DNA of 64,000 nucleotides. It comes from Stenopsyche tienmushanensis (lineage: Eukaryota; Arthropoda; Insecta; Trichoptera; Stenopsychidae). This document shows, one piece after another, positions 33,790 through 45,129 of this stretch. Position 1 is the stretch's first letter, and each line of letters starts with the position of its first letter. The notes beneath the pieces were generated by a model that worked only from the letters and a program-made list of their open reading frames with translations, was not told the origin of the DNA and searched no databases. The position numbers and the translations under genes are program-made. Location of the stretch: positions 62,001 through 126,000 of the forward strand of contig WACJ01000117.1 in NCBI GenBank assembly GCA_008973525.1. The letters are read 5' to 3'.

Positions 33790-34680
33790 ACATTAATATT
33801 CACAGAAGCCGACGGAACGATTAAACAGAGACAAGTCACCGCGGGAGTCCCACGGGGCTCGGTGCTCGGACCCGCCCTGTGGAACGCAATTTACGATGGC
33901 TTATTGAGTACACAGCACATGGAGGGCACCAAAATGGTCGCCTTCGCCGACGATGTCGCCAGGCTGATGCCTAACATCGGAGGCCCTAAAACAAATCGTA
34001 GAAGACTATACAACGAGGTGGTGCACTCGGTACTATTGTACGGAGCTCCGATATGAGCCGAGGCACTACGCTTCGAAAGGGCCAGGCTCAATCTGGCTAG
34101 AGTACAGAGGAGAAGTGCGATCAGAGTCACGACAGCATACCACAGTGTCAGAAGACGCATTTCAGAAAAGATGGCTATACGCACCGGAGAGACCACACAG
34201 AGAGCTAGGCAGGTCACCATGACGGAATGGCAGTCCAGATGGGACAGCTCCGCCAAAGGCCAATGGACCTATTGGCTCATTCCGGATTTAAAGCCCTGGA
34301 CATCCAGGAAGCATGGCCAGTTGTGCTACCATCTTACACAGGCACTTACTGGACACGGATGCTTTGGTAATTATCTATACAAGATCCGCAAGGAGGCCAG
34401 TACGGAATGTCACCACTGCGGAGCAGAGCTGGACGATGCCGCGTACACGCTGTTCGACTGCCCGACTTGGAGCACAGAGAGGGACACACTGCGGAAGGAG
34501 CTTGAAGTCAATTCACTCACTCCCAGCAACGTGATCCCTACGATGCCAACCAACGCCAGGGCATGGAACGCGTTGACCGGATACACCGCGAGCGTTATGC
34601 TGCAGAAGAAGGATGCTGAATTTATAGAAAGTCACTATCCGAGGGCTGCTTTCCTAGCGTTTGGAAGAGGGCATTGGTAA
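33790..34680 (+). pseudogene. R1/LOA-like ORF2 reverse transcriptase and C-terminus
   Basis: It contains VTAGVPRGSVLGPALWNAIYD, VAFADDVARL (with FADD in place of YADD), EVVHSVLLYGAPI, then an open 169-codon frame: TMTEWQSRWDSSAKGQWTY, LCYHLTQALTGHGCFG and the Cys-His block CHHCGAELDDAAYTLFDC. It is a family distinct from the R1 copies at 16-18 kb, with relatives at 40740-41050 and 59400-59830. There are deletions between FADD and EVVHSV. Confidence 0.7.
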
Positions 34681-35022
34681 CACCGATACATATGGGTGGC
34701 GATAAATCTGATGTTCGAAATTACAGACCTATTTCAAAACCGTGTGTCTTTTCGTATTGTCACTATCTCTCTGAGCGCCCAAATGACATCCGTTCTGTTA
34801 GCAGAGCAGCATGGTTTTTGTCGTGGTCGCGGTGTTGCCACAAATCTATTATGCTACACGGATTTTTACTCGATTCTCACGTTGCGGGTTCTCAGGTGGA
34901 TGCCGTGTATACCGACTCCGCGAAGGCATTGACAGACTAAATCATAAAACACTTATTAAAAAGCTTTCCAAAGTCGGTGTGCACGGTGACTCGCTGAGAT
35001 GGATCGCATCCTATATAGAGAA
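34674..35022 (+). pseudogene. CR1/Jockey-type reverse transcriptase, left part, split by an R1 insertion
   Basis: The reading includes GDKSDVRNYRPIS, AEQHGFCRGRGVATNL, GSQVDAVYTD, RLNHKTLIKKLSKVGVHGD and LRWIASYIE in changing frames. It is cut at 35022 and continues at 36139. Confidence 0.75.
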
Positions 35023-36138
35023 GGGCGGCGGCTGACTGCTATCCGTAGGTTGAATTCAGTGCAGCGCATGCCACTGCTGCGATTGACAAAAGCATATAGA
35101 ACGGCCACCACCGAAAGTCTGCCCATTCTGGCTGGAGTGCTCCCGCTGGACCTGCAACTGCAGGTCACCGCCGCAACTTATCGCTGGAAAAAGGGCCTCC
35201 CGCTCGAGGTGGGAGGAAAATGTCTGGACGCCGATAAGGCAAAAGAGCTGGACATACAGTTTAGGGACGAACTGAAGAAGTGGGCCCTAGCGGCCGCCAC
35301 CGAGGAGTGGGAAAGGAGGTGGAGGGACGCCTCAACGGGACGCCATTTGGCACAGTATTTCGTCACCGTCGAACAGAGGCTTAAGGCCAAATTTGTTTGG
35401 CCCGGTCATTGGACTTCCCAGTTCATGACCGGGCATGGCCACTTCAGTAGTCACCTTATGAGGCTAAAGTTGGCCGATTGCTCGGAAGTGCCCATGCACT
35501 GCACCTTCCATGTCCTCTGATCACATTCTTTGGACATGCGAAGGCATGGGGGCCGAGCGAGAGGAGCTTTTGCGACGTGTCCGCGGACCCTGCTGAGGGG
35601 CCCGTGGGACACAGAGACCTGGTGGCTCGTCCCGACGCCTTCAGCGCTTTCACGAAGTTTTGCGACAGCTACGGAGCCAAATGCACCGTTGGTGGCTACT
35701 ACGCCAAGAACTGGAGCGATCCAAGGACTGGCGTAGCTAGCCCAGAGACTGATGATTCCTCTGACGAGGCATTTGCAAGCGTAGATTACAGCTAACAGCT
35801 GGGAATCCACCCGTCGCGCGCAAACTTTACTTGCGTCTCCGGTTGCGGCCCTCAGCCGCTACCGGACTCCTTCCACGAAGATATATAAGTTCGACGCAGC
35901 CGCGCGGCTGACCTCTCCCATCCCCGGCATTGTCAGCTACGCTTGCAATGCCCTGAATCTAAACCCCCACTGTCGCAAAACAAGCTCGGCCACCAGGTGG
36001 AGCAAAAGTCGGTCCTCTCAGGGGGACAATTAGCTTTTCCGCTTTGATAGCGCGTTAGATGTGCGGGCTGCAATAAGGCCAAATTGGCCTTGGGTGCATG
36101 CTCGGGTGAGGGTGGGAGTCCCCCCCGTCCCCCATTAT
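35023..36138 (+). mobile_element. R1-clade element inserted in a CR1/Jockey-type element (inner copy 2)
   Basis: It is 5' truncated within the C-terminal part of ORF2: LNSVQRMPLLRLTKAYRT, SLPILAGVLPLDLQLQVTAA, DKAKELDIQFRDELKKWA and WPGHWTSQFMTGHGHF. Single-base frame lesions sit near 35480 and 35592, and the 3' UTR matches 17411-17755. ATCCTATATAGAGAA occurs on both sides (35008-35022 and 36139-36153), a 15-nt target-site duplication. The host element's frame is continuous once the insert and one duplicate are discounted. Confidence 0.85.
36075..36091 (+). promoter_or_regulatory. R1 3'-UTR hairpin, AAGGCCAA/TTGGCCTT
   Basis: It has the same stem as 17693-17712 with a one-base centre, so the real loop must open a few pairs. 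It keeps the flanks GCGGGCTGCAAT and GGGTGCATGCTCGGG. Confidence 0.6.
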
Positions 36139-36720
36139 ATCCTATATAGAGAATCGTAGTCAAGCCGTGGCACTAAAGAGCTACATGTCGAGATTCTTGG
36201 ATGTATCCTCTGGGGTCCCACAGGCATCAGTTCTGGGCCCGTCCTTATTTACATTGTACATCTACGACATTGGACTATGTTTTCGGAATTCACATCACCT
36301 TCTTTATGCAGATGACATCAACATTTATAAAGTCATTAAAACATTTGACGATTTTGCCCAACTACAGAGTGATATACGTATATTTGAGAAGTACTGTAAT
36401 GACAATGCTCTATTTTTTAATACTGATAAATGCCATGTAATAACATTTACTCGTAAAACAAAACCGATCATCCACAATTATAGCGTGGCTGGTCAGTGCC
36501 CAGATCGCGTAACCACACTTCGAGATTTAGGTACTACCTTAGATAGTAAGCTGCAATTCAATATTCACATTGATAATATTTTCGCTAAGGCTTATAAACA
36601 ATTGGGACTTATACTACGGATAGGGAAGCCTTATTCCAGCATCAGCACTTTGAAATTATCATATAATTCAATATGCCGTGTACAAATGCCGTATTGAAAG
36701 GATAAACAAAATATTTGTAA
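36139..36720 (+). pseudogene. CR1/Jockey-type reverse transcriptase, right part
   Basis: It continues with SYIENRSQAVALKSYMSRF, VSSGVPQASVLGPSLFTLY and the catalytic LLYADDINIY, then NTDKCHVITFTRK and FAKAYKQLGLILRIGK. The PQG of the finger motif has become PQA. It ends shortly after 36700. Confidence 0.8.
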
Positions 36721-36734
36721 AATCATCGTATTTC

Positions 36735-37165
36735 GAGAAAAGATCCGCTGTTCGCCCAGGTGGGGAACGAGATCACGGTAAGAAAGCTAAGCATGGGCCC
36801 AGTTCTTAAACCAGTCCTGTGGAACGTCCTACTGGACGACATATTTGACCTGGAGCTGCCGGTGGGGTGCGAGCTATTCAGGGTACGCGGACGATCTTAC
36901 CCTGCTAGTAGAAGTCTGGTCGAGGACCCAAATTGAATTGCTGGCCAGCGAAGCCCTGGAAATGATCATCGGCTGGAGTCGCTTGATCAAACTTACGTTT
37001 TCGGCATCCAAGTCGCAGAGTCTCCTTTTAAAGGGACGTCTGGTGTGCTATCCAAGCATCCGCATAGGCGGCAACAAAATCAAATTCGTGGAATCGGCCT
37101 CATATCTAGGGGTCACTTTGGATGAAAGACGCGTTTTCGCGATTCACGCCCGCCATGTGGTATAA
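36735..37165 (+). pseudogene. R1-type reverse transcriptase fragment
   Basis: The reading includes PVLWNVLLDDIFDLELPVGCEL, then after a frame change GYADDLTLLVEVWSR, LIKLTFSASKSQSLLLKGR and ASYLGVTLDER. The YADD box is kept. Confidence 0.75.
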
Positions 37166-37409
37166 AAATATATTTTGTAGTAGACTTGAAACTACTCCAA
37201 AAAGTTAAAATATTACGGAGAAGATAAATACGTTTTTTGAGACTGGAGGATAAAAGTGGGAAAACGTTTGTAGCGTTTGTACGGATGGTACACCTATGGT
37301 ACACTATGCTTGGGTCAAAATCGAGAATTCAGAAAAAAATAAAAGAAGTAGCTCCCCAAGCAAACTGCATGATTCGCCGGTATGTCCTTGCCAGTAACTC
37401 TTCTGCAAG

Positions 37410-38122
37410 AGGTACTTGATTCGCTGATCGTGAATTACATCAAATCTGAAGCTCTTAACGCCCATCTGGGTGAATTCTGTGAGCAATCAGTACGGACTTA
37501 ATTTAAATGTCAAGAAGACAAAAGTAATGGTAGTAAGCAAAACGCCAAATACAAAAATTAATATCGGTGCTGGTGGCGTGCAGCTGGAGCAGGTCAGTAG
37601 GTACAAATATCTCGGATCCATGGTCAATGAACAGTGGGATCACAGTCAGGAAATCAAGTGTAGATTTGAACAGACACGTAATGTTTTTGTAAAAATGAAA
37701 AAAGTCCTGACTACAAAAGATTTATCCAAATACAAAAGATAAGATTATAGATACAACAGATAAGTTGGCTGCTATATACTTCCCGTTCTCTACTATGGTG
37801 CAGAAGCATGGACTCTTACAGAAGCTACATCCAAACGAATAGAATCCTTTGAGTTCTGGATTTACAGAAGAATGTTCAAGGTTTCATGGATGGACAGAGT
37901 TCGGAACGACGAGATATTGCAGCGTATGAATGAAACCCTTGAAGTATTAAAAACTGTGAAAACCAAAAAACTAGAGTACTTTGGCAGCTTATTATCTAAA
38001 AGTGGCTAAAAAAAACCTAAGACAGTGGTTCGGGAGGAGAACAAGGTCTCTTTTCAGAGCTGCTGTCTCCAAGGTGGAGATAGCCCTGATGCTAGCCAAC
38101 CTTCAAAGAGGAGACGACACTT
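37410..38122 (+). pseudogene. RTE-like element, thumb to C-terminus
   Basis: It carries YGLNLNVKKTKVMVVSKTP, SRYKYLGSMVNEQW, then after stops VLYYGAEAWTLTEAT, ESFEFWIYRRMFKVSW and KTKKLEYFG. A deletion follows, then NLRQWFGRRTRSLFRAAVSK and a stop at about 38122. It is the same family as 3408-4733. Confidence 0.75.
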
Positions 38123-38239
38123 GAAGAAAAACATTACAGTACGCCAATTGTAGAAAGGAAATGTGAATCGTATCTTTGAATTAACAGCAAAATAGGGTTA
38201 ACCTGAAACCAGGGAAGGAAATATAAAATAAATGAAAAT

Positions 38240-38560
38240 TTGAAGGAGGAGATTACTGGACATCTCGAATCCCTTGAAAGCGAACTTCAGCGTTACTTTA
38301 CTGAGCTGAAAGAAGAAGCTACATTCTTATGAAATCTATTCTCTGCTTCCTTTGATTTAGCCATAATTTCCAATGAATTGCAAGATGAATTCTTGGATTT
38401 GCGGAATTATTCATCAGCACGTTTAATGGAAAATTGCTCACTCAATTCTGGTGTGGTATATATCATTCTTAGCCAAATGTGACGATGCTTACCTTTCTAG
38501 TTTTAGTTTAATTTGTGTCTCCTCTATGGGGAGTTTCCACTCAATTTAGTTGGATTCGAC
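38240..38560 (+). pseudogene. hAT-type transposase C-terminus remnant (ZBED/FAM200-like)
   Basis: The reading includes ITGHLESLESELQRYFTELKE, ELQDEFLDLRNYSSARL and, after frame changes, a VTMLTFLVLV-like stretch. These blocks match from memory the domesticated-like hAT proteins whose end reads Q.EFIDLRND..A. No terminal inverted repeats were found. Confidence 0.5.
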
Positions 38561-39405
38561 GTTTAATGAATCAAATTGACGGACAATTACGTTTCAAAAA
38601 ATAAAAGAACTCAAATTGGAATTGAAAAAACATTATTTAATGTGTATTAAATTCGTAGAAGAAAGTGAAGCGGTGGTGCATACAAGCTATTTCTTGTCGG
38701 AATTGATAGCTAATCACAAGTTTGCAAAAAAGTCTTAGAACAGAATTTGAAACAAGATTTTCAGACTTTTATTCTTTAGGTGACAAATTCTCTTTGTTCA
38801 CTTTTTCAATAGATATAGAAGCAATCCATATACAAATATAGGTGATTCAAATTCGGTGCGATTGAAAGCAAAATTCATTGATGTTGGCATGTCTGAATTT
38901 TACAGACCAGTCAAATATTGAAAACACACGAAATTTCGCATTTAAATCTAATCACTGCTAGTAGTATTTTCCCTGAAATAGAAAAGACATGTTGCCGCGT
39001 AATAGTGAATGATCGTAATAAGAAACCGCGCTTATCGAGGATCGAATAGGAAGAGTAGGAGGATTCTGCCCAATCTCGATTAAGGACTTTGGGTGTTTCA
39101 AGAATAAATGGAAATTTTCGTTGTTTAGCAAATACTTTATTTACATCACATTGATTTGACAAATTTGGCTACATCAGATTTCTTGAATTGAATATTAAAT
39201 TAAATTTTAAAAAAAATCGTAATTTAAAAAATACCTGGGTAATTTAGTAGAAAACTCGCTCTATTTGGATAATGATTGCCTTGTGCTCTCAAGTTTGCAT
39301 TGCTTTGTATGAGATCATGGTTTTTAATCTCCTATTAAAGAGACGTTTATTTTTATTAATTTATGTATGTATGGTTAAAAGAAATTAAATATTAGAAATA
39401 TATTC
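38561..39405. other. AT-rich DNA including the 3' region of gene D, no other gene
   Basis: The minus-strand block 38911-39162 contains the AATAAA-bearing 3' region of gene D, shared with 42700-42855 near gene E. Confidence 0.5.
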
Positions 39406-39863
39406 TTACAGGCATTGGGATGGAAAGACGCATTCATTTCCATTCTTTAAAACTAAGCCTTTACGGCAGAAGCATCCAGCAACATAATTCTTAGTACAGC
39501 CTAGTACACCACCATTTTTTATGTATTCCTCATAATTTTCGCATGTTACTGGACATGCTGTTCCTTCTTTCGTATAATAAGACCCAAAAATATGTCTACA
39601 TCTGATGTCCGCTTTAATAAGTTTATATTTAAATGATTTAAATTTGCACTTTTAGTAATAATTTAATTAGTAAAAATATTCTTACATGAATTTATTGGAT
39701 GAGATGGTCTCCCTAAAAAGATGCGTACACAGTAATTATATTTTTCGTTTAAAAAGTATACATGAAATGAGATTGTATAGCAATAATTTCTATACTCACA
39801 TGGTGTGGAATAAGCAATGTCAACCAGTATGGATAAAAATAGAATATAAATGTACCCCTTCAT
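39406..39863 (-). CDS. TIL-domain secreted peptide, gene D (8-cysteine form)
   Basis: The exons on the minus strand are 39800-39863 (signal peptide MKGYIYILFLSILVDIAYS), 39686-39712 (27 nt, RPSHPINS) and a TIL exon from 39611. The first two junctions are GT-AG and phase 1. The TIL domain has eight cysteines: GTACPVTC, GCTKNYVAGCFC and QC. Relative to genes A-C it lacks cysteine 2 and has Tyr for cysteine 6, partners in one disulfide of the fold. The loop C-TKN predicts Lys at P1, so trypsin-like targets (inference). One extra C compared with gene E just before the former donor makes the frame end in Leu and stop (39406-39408) without another splice. TATA is at 39916-39924. Confidence 0.75.
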
Positions 39864-39915
39864 TGTTACTTTGCAACTAGCAGATAAGAACATCTAAAAT
39901 ACTCGTATTTTCTGC

Positions 39916-39924
39916 CTTTATATA
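39916..39924 (-). promoter_or_regulatory. TATA box of gene D
   Basis: On the minus strand it reads TATATAAAG, about 53 bases upstream of the ATG. The surrounding ACAATACCACTATATAAAGG is shared with gene E. Confidence 0.55.
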
Positions 39925-40735
39925 GTGGTATTGTTCAAAGAAGAAAAAATATTTTTGTATTCAAAATAGAAATTGATATTATCGATAAATATTGTTAATT
40001 TATGACTGCACCTGAGCATATATTTAATATTTCTGATACCATGTAATATATGATATTTAAATTTACATTAAACGTGTAATTGTTTTTGTAATGCATCATC
40101 ATCAGAATTAAAAGAGCACTAACACGTTAAATGCGGGAAGAGTATTTTTACCGTTTATATAGTATTTTTTTACATAAGAATGTTTTACGTTTACAAAGGA
40201 ACACTAATTGTTTACATACTAATTTTATACTTAGACAAATTCGATATATGCTGAGACGACACCAAGTTGTCATTAAATTGACTTTCATCAAAAGCACATC
40301 AGGGTGGCATCAACTCTTCTCGATAACAATGTACAATTTTTCAGCTTTGATCTCCTCTGAGGAGAAGTCTATGGGGTCCATGGGTAACAGTCGAACGCCT
40401 AAGGTAATGATATAGAATAAAGCACAGCTAACATGAGCTGGATGTGCGGCAAAGTGGAATGTGGAATTGTCAATTGCAGAAGGACTAGGAGGATTCTATG
40501 CAAAAAGGGACATTACTATCTTCAACAGTTGCTTGTCTCCACGGCTAGGTATTACAATTCACCATGGTGGTGTGGCAGCTCCACAGATGGTCGGTGATCA
40601 CAGACTTGGAATAGCGGAACAGAAGAAAACACGATCTGCTGTGTTACCACCTGACCCAGATTCTTACTGAGTATCAAAGCACCATGGCGACGTGGCATTT
40701 CCGATGAGACAACTCCGCTAAATGTCGGTGAACGC
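39925..40735. other. Intergenic DNA, mostly unrecognised
   Basis: Position 40450-40560 resembles 42140-42250 (shared TCTCCACGGCTAGGTATTAC-type block), a dispersed repeat I cannot name. A TGACCCAGAT block near 40656 duplicates one at 40800, next to the R1/LOA-like relic. Confidence 0.4.
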
Positions 40736-40739
40736 ACGA

Positions 40740-41050
40740 GCTAATACCAAACCTGAGAACCTGGGTAGCCGGAAAACACGGTGAACTGTGCTACCATTTG
40801 ACCCAGATCCTCACCGGGCACAAAATATGCACCGGCCCGGAGTGCTACGACTGCGAAGCGGAGTCCGACGATGCTGCACACACGACATTTGTCTGCCCAG
40901 CATGGAGCACCGAAAGGGACATCTTACAACAGGAGCTGGGAATCAGCTCGCTCTCCCCTAGCAACATGGTACCTTCAATTTTGACGAATGCTAAGGCATG
41001 GAATGCGTAGTGCAAATACACGACTTGCGCTATGCGGCAGAAGGAGGATG
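40740..41050 (+). pseudogene. R1/LOA-like ORF2 C-terminal fragment
   Basis: The reading GKHGELCYHLTQILTGHK, then CYDCEAESDDAAHTTFVCP and NAKAWNA matches the element at 34310-34580 block by block. Confidence 0.75.
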
Positions 41051-41119
41051 CTGAACGTACAAGACGACGAACAATATCAGTAGAATGATATCCAGAAAAA
41101 AAAAACAAACGGAGAGCCC

Positions 41120-41800
41120 GTGATCCCCCGCTGTCCCCCTTATGCCCTTACGGTATACAGGCAGTTTATCTCCCCTTCCTCGGAGTGCTCATACGGAGAT
41201 CCGTTCATGGACGCGGACCATGTTCTGTGGACATGTCCGGGCATGGCGTCCGATCGCGAGGCGCCATTTCATTGTGTCAGCGGTCCAGAGTTTGGACCGG
41301 TTGGACACGGAAACCTTGTGGCTACTCCCTCCAATTTTAGGGCGTTTAGGGCTTTCCGTCATAAATTTGGGGAAAAATGCATTCCCGGGGCCTTCTACGA
41401 CCTCGATAGGGTCGTAAAGGCCCCCTCAGGCCCTCCGGCGGCCTCAATCACCCTTCTCTTAATATTTATATGTATACAATTTGTTTATTTATTTATTATT
41501 ATAAGTGCATATTTATCTATCTATCATATAGCTAGTCTTAGCTAATTTATCCCCCCGCGCTCAGAGCGCAAGTGGCCACAAGCAGTGGAGAAATAGCGAG
41601 TCCTCGCAGGACATGGTCTTTAAATTATTTGGTTTTACACGTTAGTGTGTACTTTTGTTATGCGGGCTGACAACTCGGATCAGTAGAGGGTCCCATGCCC
41701 CCCTTGTGCAATACTTAATTAGTAATCGGGTGGCAGCCGAAAATCAGGGGGGTTTAGTAGGTAAAAATCCTATACTACCACCAGAATGGTGGTATCTTTT
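41120..41800 (+). repeat. R1-type ORF2 C-terminus and 3' UTR
   Basis: It encodes CSYGDPFMDADHVLWTCPGM, FGPVGHGNLVATPSNFRAF and a tail ending at 41545. The 3' UTR (CTCAGAGCGCAAGTGGC, TTTGTTATGCGGGCTG) resembles 50400-50560, and its end near 41710-41765 resembles 55510-55570. A hairpin TACCACC/GGTGGTA lies near 41780, followed by a C run. Confidence 0.75.
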
Positions 41801-41809
41801 GAAGATTCC

Positions 41810-42700
41810 CCCCCCCCCCCGCAAAAAAAGGTTTTTACCAAGTATAGCTGCTTTGGAGCGCATCTCCACAAAATAGCCGAGGAGACAAGCCCGGAATACC
41901 ATCATTAGGACATCATTAGGAATACCATCAATTTAGGACATGCGTGGAGTAATTGTGCACAACGTGCGTTATGCATACAATGAGAAGATCAACGTACGTT
42001 GTCTTCAAACTTCTGGATGGGCGTTTCAATCTACGATGCCCACCCATAAAACCTCAGGAGAGATGAGAAATCCTACACACCTTGCTAACATTCGAGCTCC
42101 TGGGGTAACGGCTCACCTTGTGTCGCGCACCCATAAAGTAGAATTTGGAACTGCCGATTATAGAAAGAGTGTGGAGTCTTCAACAGCCCAGTGCATACAG
42201 CTACGGCTACTCAACCGGCGACTGGTCTCCGTGGCTAGGTACTACGAATGACCCGACCAATACGAGTACCATGGGAAAGAAGGAGTCCCCGCAGTTTCGT
42301 GGTGGCAGTGACCTAGTTTTTTATAACAAGGTTATATTTTTCCATTGCAATTTCGAGTGCACATAGTCTGAAGTTGGTCTTCCTTGTGGAACCTGAAGGG
42401 CGCGGAGTGAAAGGAATGATCGCCAAGAAGTTCTGCGCGTACTGCACCAGTGGATTGCAAGACTGATGGAAGGTACCCGGATTTTGTCCGAACACTGGTA
42501 AGTAGTTGTCTATCCGATCACACCGTGTACGTGAACGAAAAAAGGTGTATTTGTTTAATCGATTAATTTCATTATCATTATATAAGACGAGTGTTGGATA
42601 GGGAATGAGAAACGTTAGCTCAAAAAGAACAATTGAACAAATAACTGTTGATAATATGTGATGATACTTCTTTATGCCCAAGTCTCTGCCTCGTGATCGT
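41810..42700. other. Unrecognised sequence and dispersed repeats
   Basis: The open frames here (for example 41940-42251) have no domain. The minus-strand frame 42313-42855 starts inside the AATAAA-bearing 3' region of gene E and is not supported as a gene. Confidence 0.4.
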
Positions 42701-43087
42701 CGCCATACCATTGGAAAATCAAATATTAAAAAAAAACCCTCGAAATTGTCATAAATTTGTTTGAACCGCACGATTAAGGACTGTGGGTGCTTAAGCATAA
42801 ATGAAAATTCTGGTTGTTTAGCAAATATTTTATTTATATCACATTGATCTGACATACTTTATAGAAAGGCCATGGAAAATGTTCTTCTGTTCAGTTGATT
42901 CCTTGAATTGCACATTTAAAATTTAAAAAAATTATAGTATAAAACTACATGACCCTCAAGTAGTATGGCCTCCAAGTTTGCTTTGCATTGGATGAGATCA
43001 TGATTTTTTATATCCTATTAAAGAGACGTTTATTTTTATTAATTTATGCATATATGGTTAAAACAAATTATAGAAATATATTCTTAC

Positions 43088-43595
43088 AGCATTGGGATGG
43101 ATTGACGCATTGACGACCATTCTTCAATACTAAACCTTCATTGCAGAAGCATCCAGTAACAAAATTCCTAGTACAAGGTAGTTTAAAACCATTTTTTACA
43201 TATTCCTCATAATTGTCGCAAGTTACTGGGCAAGCTGTTCCTTTTGTCGTATAATGAAAACCAGGACGATGAAAACATCTGATGTCAGCTTTAATGAATT
43301 TATTTAATTAATTTATTATTTAATTAATATTTTCAGTTTTAGTAACATTTTATTTTGTAAAAATTCTTACTTTTAGACAGTGGATAAGGCAATGTACCTA
43401 AAAAGATGCATACACACTAATTATATTTTACGTTTAATAAATCGCATTTTTTGCTTTTAACGTTATGTTTAGGCATTTTAAAAAGGAGAATACATGAAAT
43501 TAGGGTGTATAACAATATTTTTTACACTCACGTGGTACCGAATAAGCAACGTTAATCAGTATGGATAGAAATAAAATATAAATGTACCCCTTCAT
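43088..43595 (-). CDS. TIL-domain secreted peptide, gene E (8-cysteine form)
   Basis: The exons on the minus strand are 43532-43595 (signal peptide MKGYIYILFLSILINVAYS), 43371-43397 (27 nt, TLPYPLS) and 43088-43288 (201 nt, TIL). Junctions are GT-AG or AAG acceptors, all phase 1. The domain has eight cysteines (GTACPVTC, PCTRNFVTGCFC, final QC), with Phe at cysteine 6 and cysteine 2 absent, as in gene D. The loop C-TRN predicts Arg at P1, so trypsin-like targets (inference). A short last exon downstream should supply the stop, with TGA across the splice likely. Genes D and E come from a duplication that includes promoter and 3' region. Confidence 0.75.
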
Positions 43596-43665
43596 TACTG
43601 TTTTACGACACAGATAAGATACAGATATTACAATTAAGAAAATCTAAAGTACACGTATTTTATTC

Positions 43666-43674
43666 CTTTATATA
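43666..43674 (-). promoter_or_regulatory. TATA box of gene E
   Basis: It reads TATATAAAG on the minus strand, about 70 bases upstream of the ATG, in the same context as gene D. Confidence 0.55.
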
Positions 43675-43699
43675 GTGGTATTGTACAAACAAAATTAAA

Positions 43700-44734
43700 A
43701 AAATGTGTTCAAAATAGAAATTGCACCTGAGTATACCTTTTGGTGCTCCTAAGGCCTTATAATATATGATATTTACATTTTTATTAAAAGTCGAATTGTT
43801 TTTTGAATGCATCAGTCACCAGAATTAAAGGAACACTATATACACTATTGGATAAAATCAATTATGTAAGAGATATTGAGTACCAAGTAAGCTAGGTAAT
43901 CTGTGAAAGTAGTATCGGATAGTATATCAATTGAACTAGTATAGTAGCACGTTAGGGTCTCATACTACATTCAGCGGTACAGAATATGACCCAAACATAA
44001 ATATAGCTATATGAACCAACTATGTTTAATTAAGTCAATTGCTTAGGCGAAGGTTTGTAAAATAACTTGTGTTTATTTATTAAAAGTGGATATTCGATAG
44101 GTATTAATTGTGTTTTAGCTTCTGTGTGACAATATGTTCTGAACAGTGTTAGCCGCACTACAAATATAGTAAGTTAAATGTGATTTATTGACAGTTCTTC
44201 ACATAAAAGAGTCCACGACCATAAAGCGGAAAAATAAGGCTCTATATATTATTTCATAAAAAGTTTTCGCGTCACTTCGATATAACACTTTCTATTTTAA
44301 TTTTGAAAATGAATTCATGTTTCCCATATAAATTTTAAATAACGTTTATGTAAGTCCAATTTGAAAAAAAAAACCATCAGCATACCCACTCTCAAAAAGG
44401 CCATCGTTGACAGAATAATACCGATAAATATAAAATATTCGTGCACAAAGGCCAACTTCAGACTTGGCTGTCAATGTCGTAAAATATGTAGCTGGGGTTT
44501 TGGGCTAAAGAAATATTTTACATAGAAAAACAAGTAACAAATCACACCCCAAGAGAGCAAGGGTATGAAATTTTCCTAGAAAAAATCATACATACTGACC
44601 CATAATCTTTGATATATTTTTCGATCAGAAATGTAATGACGATTTTCTCACCCAAATAAAATAAATTATTTAACAATTGCACAGGATATGCTGGTCTAAA
44701 CTGTGTAAAATTCTTTAAAACAATCTATTAAGTA
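43700..44734. other. AT-rich intergenic DNA, no gene recognised
   Basis: No open frame with domain support and no repeat that I can match elsewhere. Confidence 0.5.
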
Positions 44735-45000
44735 AGGCTTGGGCTGTAAGGGGAAAGAAAAGATGCGCGCGCAACAGGGCAATTGGGTTTACGGGAGAGC
44801 AGGAGTCTGGTCTGGAAAGCGAGAGCAAACGCGCACATACTTCAGGAACTCAGCTTTAAGGCTTGCGCGACAAGTGCCTCGCAATAATATGTTCCGTAAC
44901 TCCACTACTGTGTGTCTTTTGCTCCTCCGGGATACCTTCCTTGACGTCTCAACAACAACAACGGGGTCAATAGAACCCTTCACTAAATCCACGCTACATT
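44735..45000 (+). repeat. GC-rich LTR-like block followed by a primer-binding-site-like sequence
   Basis: Blocks shared with 58400-58690 include GATGCGCGCGCAAC, GAGAGC.AACGCGCAC, a GGAACTC..CTT stretch, AACTCCA and GGGTCAATAGAACCC-type sequence. It ends in ACA and is followed by TTGGTGTCAGAA. This is the layout of a 5' LTR and primer site, but no gag or pol follows. Confidence 0.5.
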
Positions 45001-45129
45001 GGTGTCAGAATAAAGGTGAACTCGGCTGAAATACGAATGTACAAACGAAATAAAGGATCAGCCAAAATAACCAACGAGGAAAAACAATGGAGGAAAGCAC
45101 GCCATCACAAGTTGACCGCAGAGAAGAGA

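Noticed and set aside
42313..42855. 180-codon minus-strand open frame
   Set aside because: It starts within the AATAAA-bearing 3' region of gene E. The similar frame at 38911-39162 follows from the duplication of that region, and identity is lost after about 30 codons.
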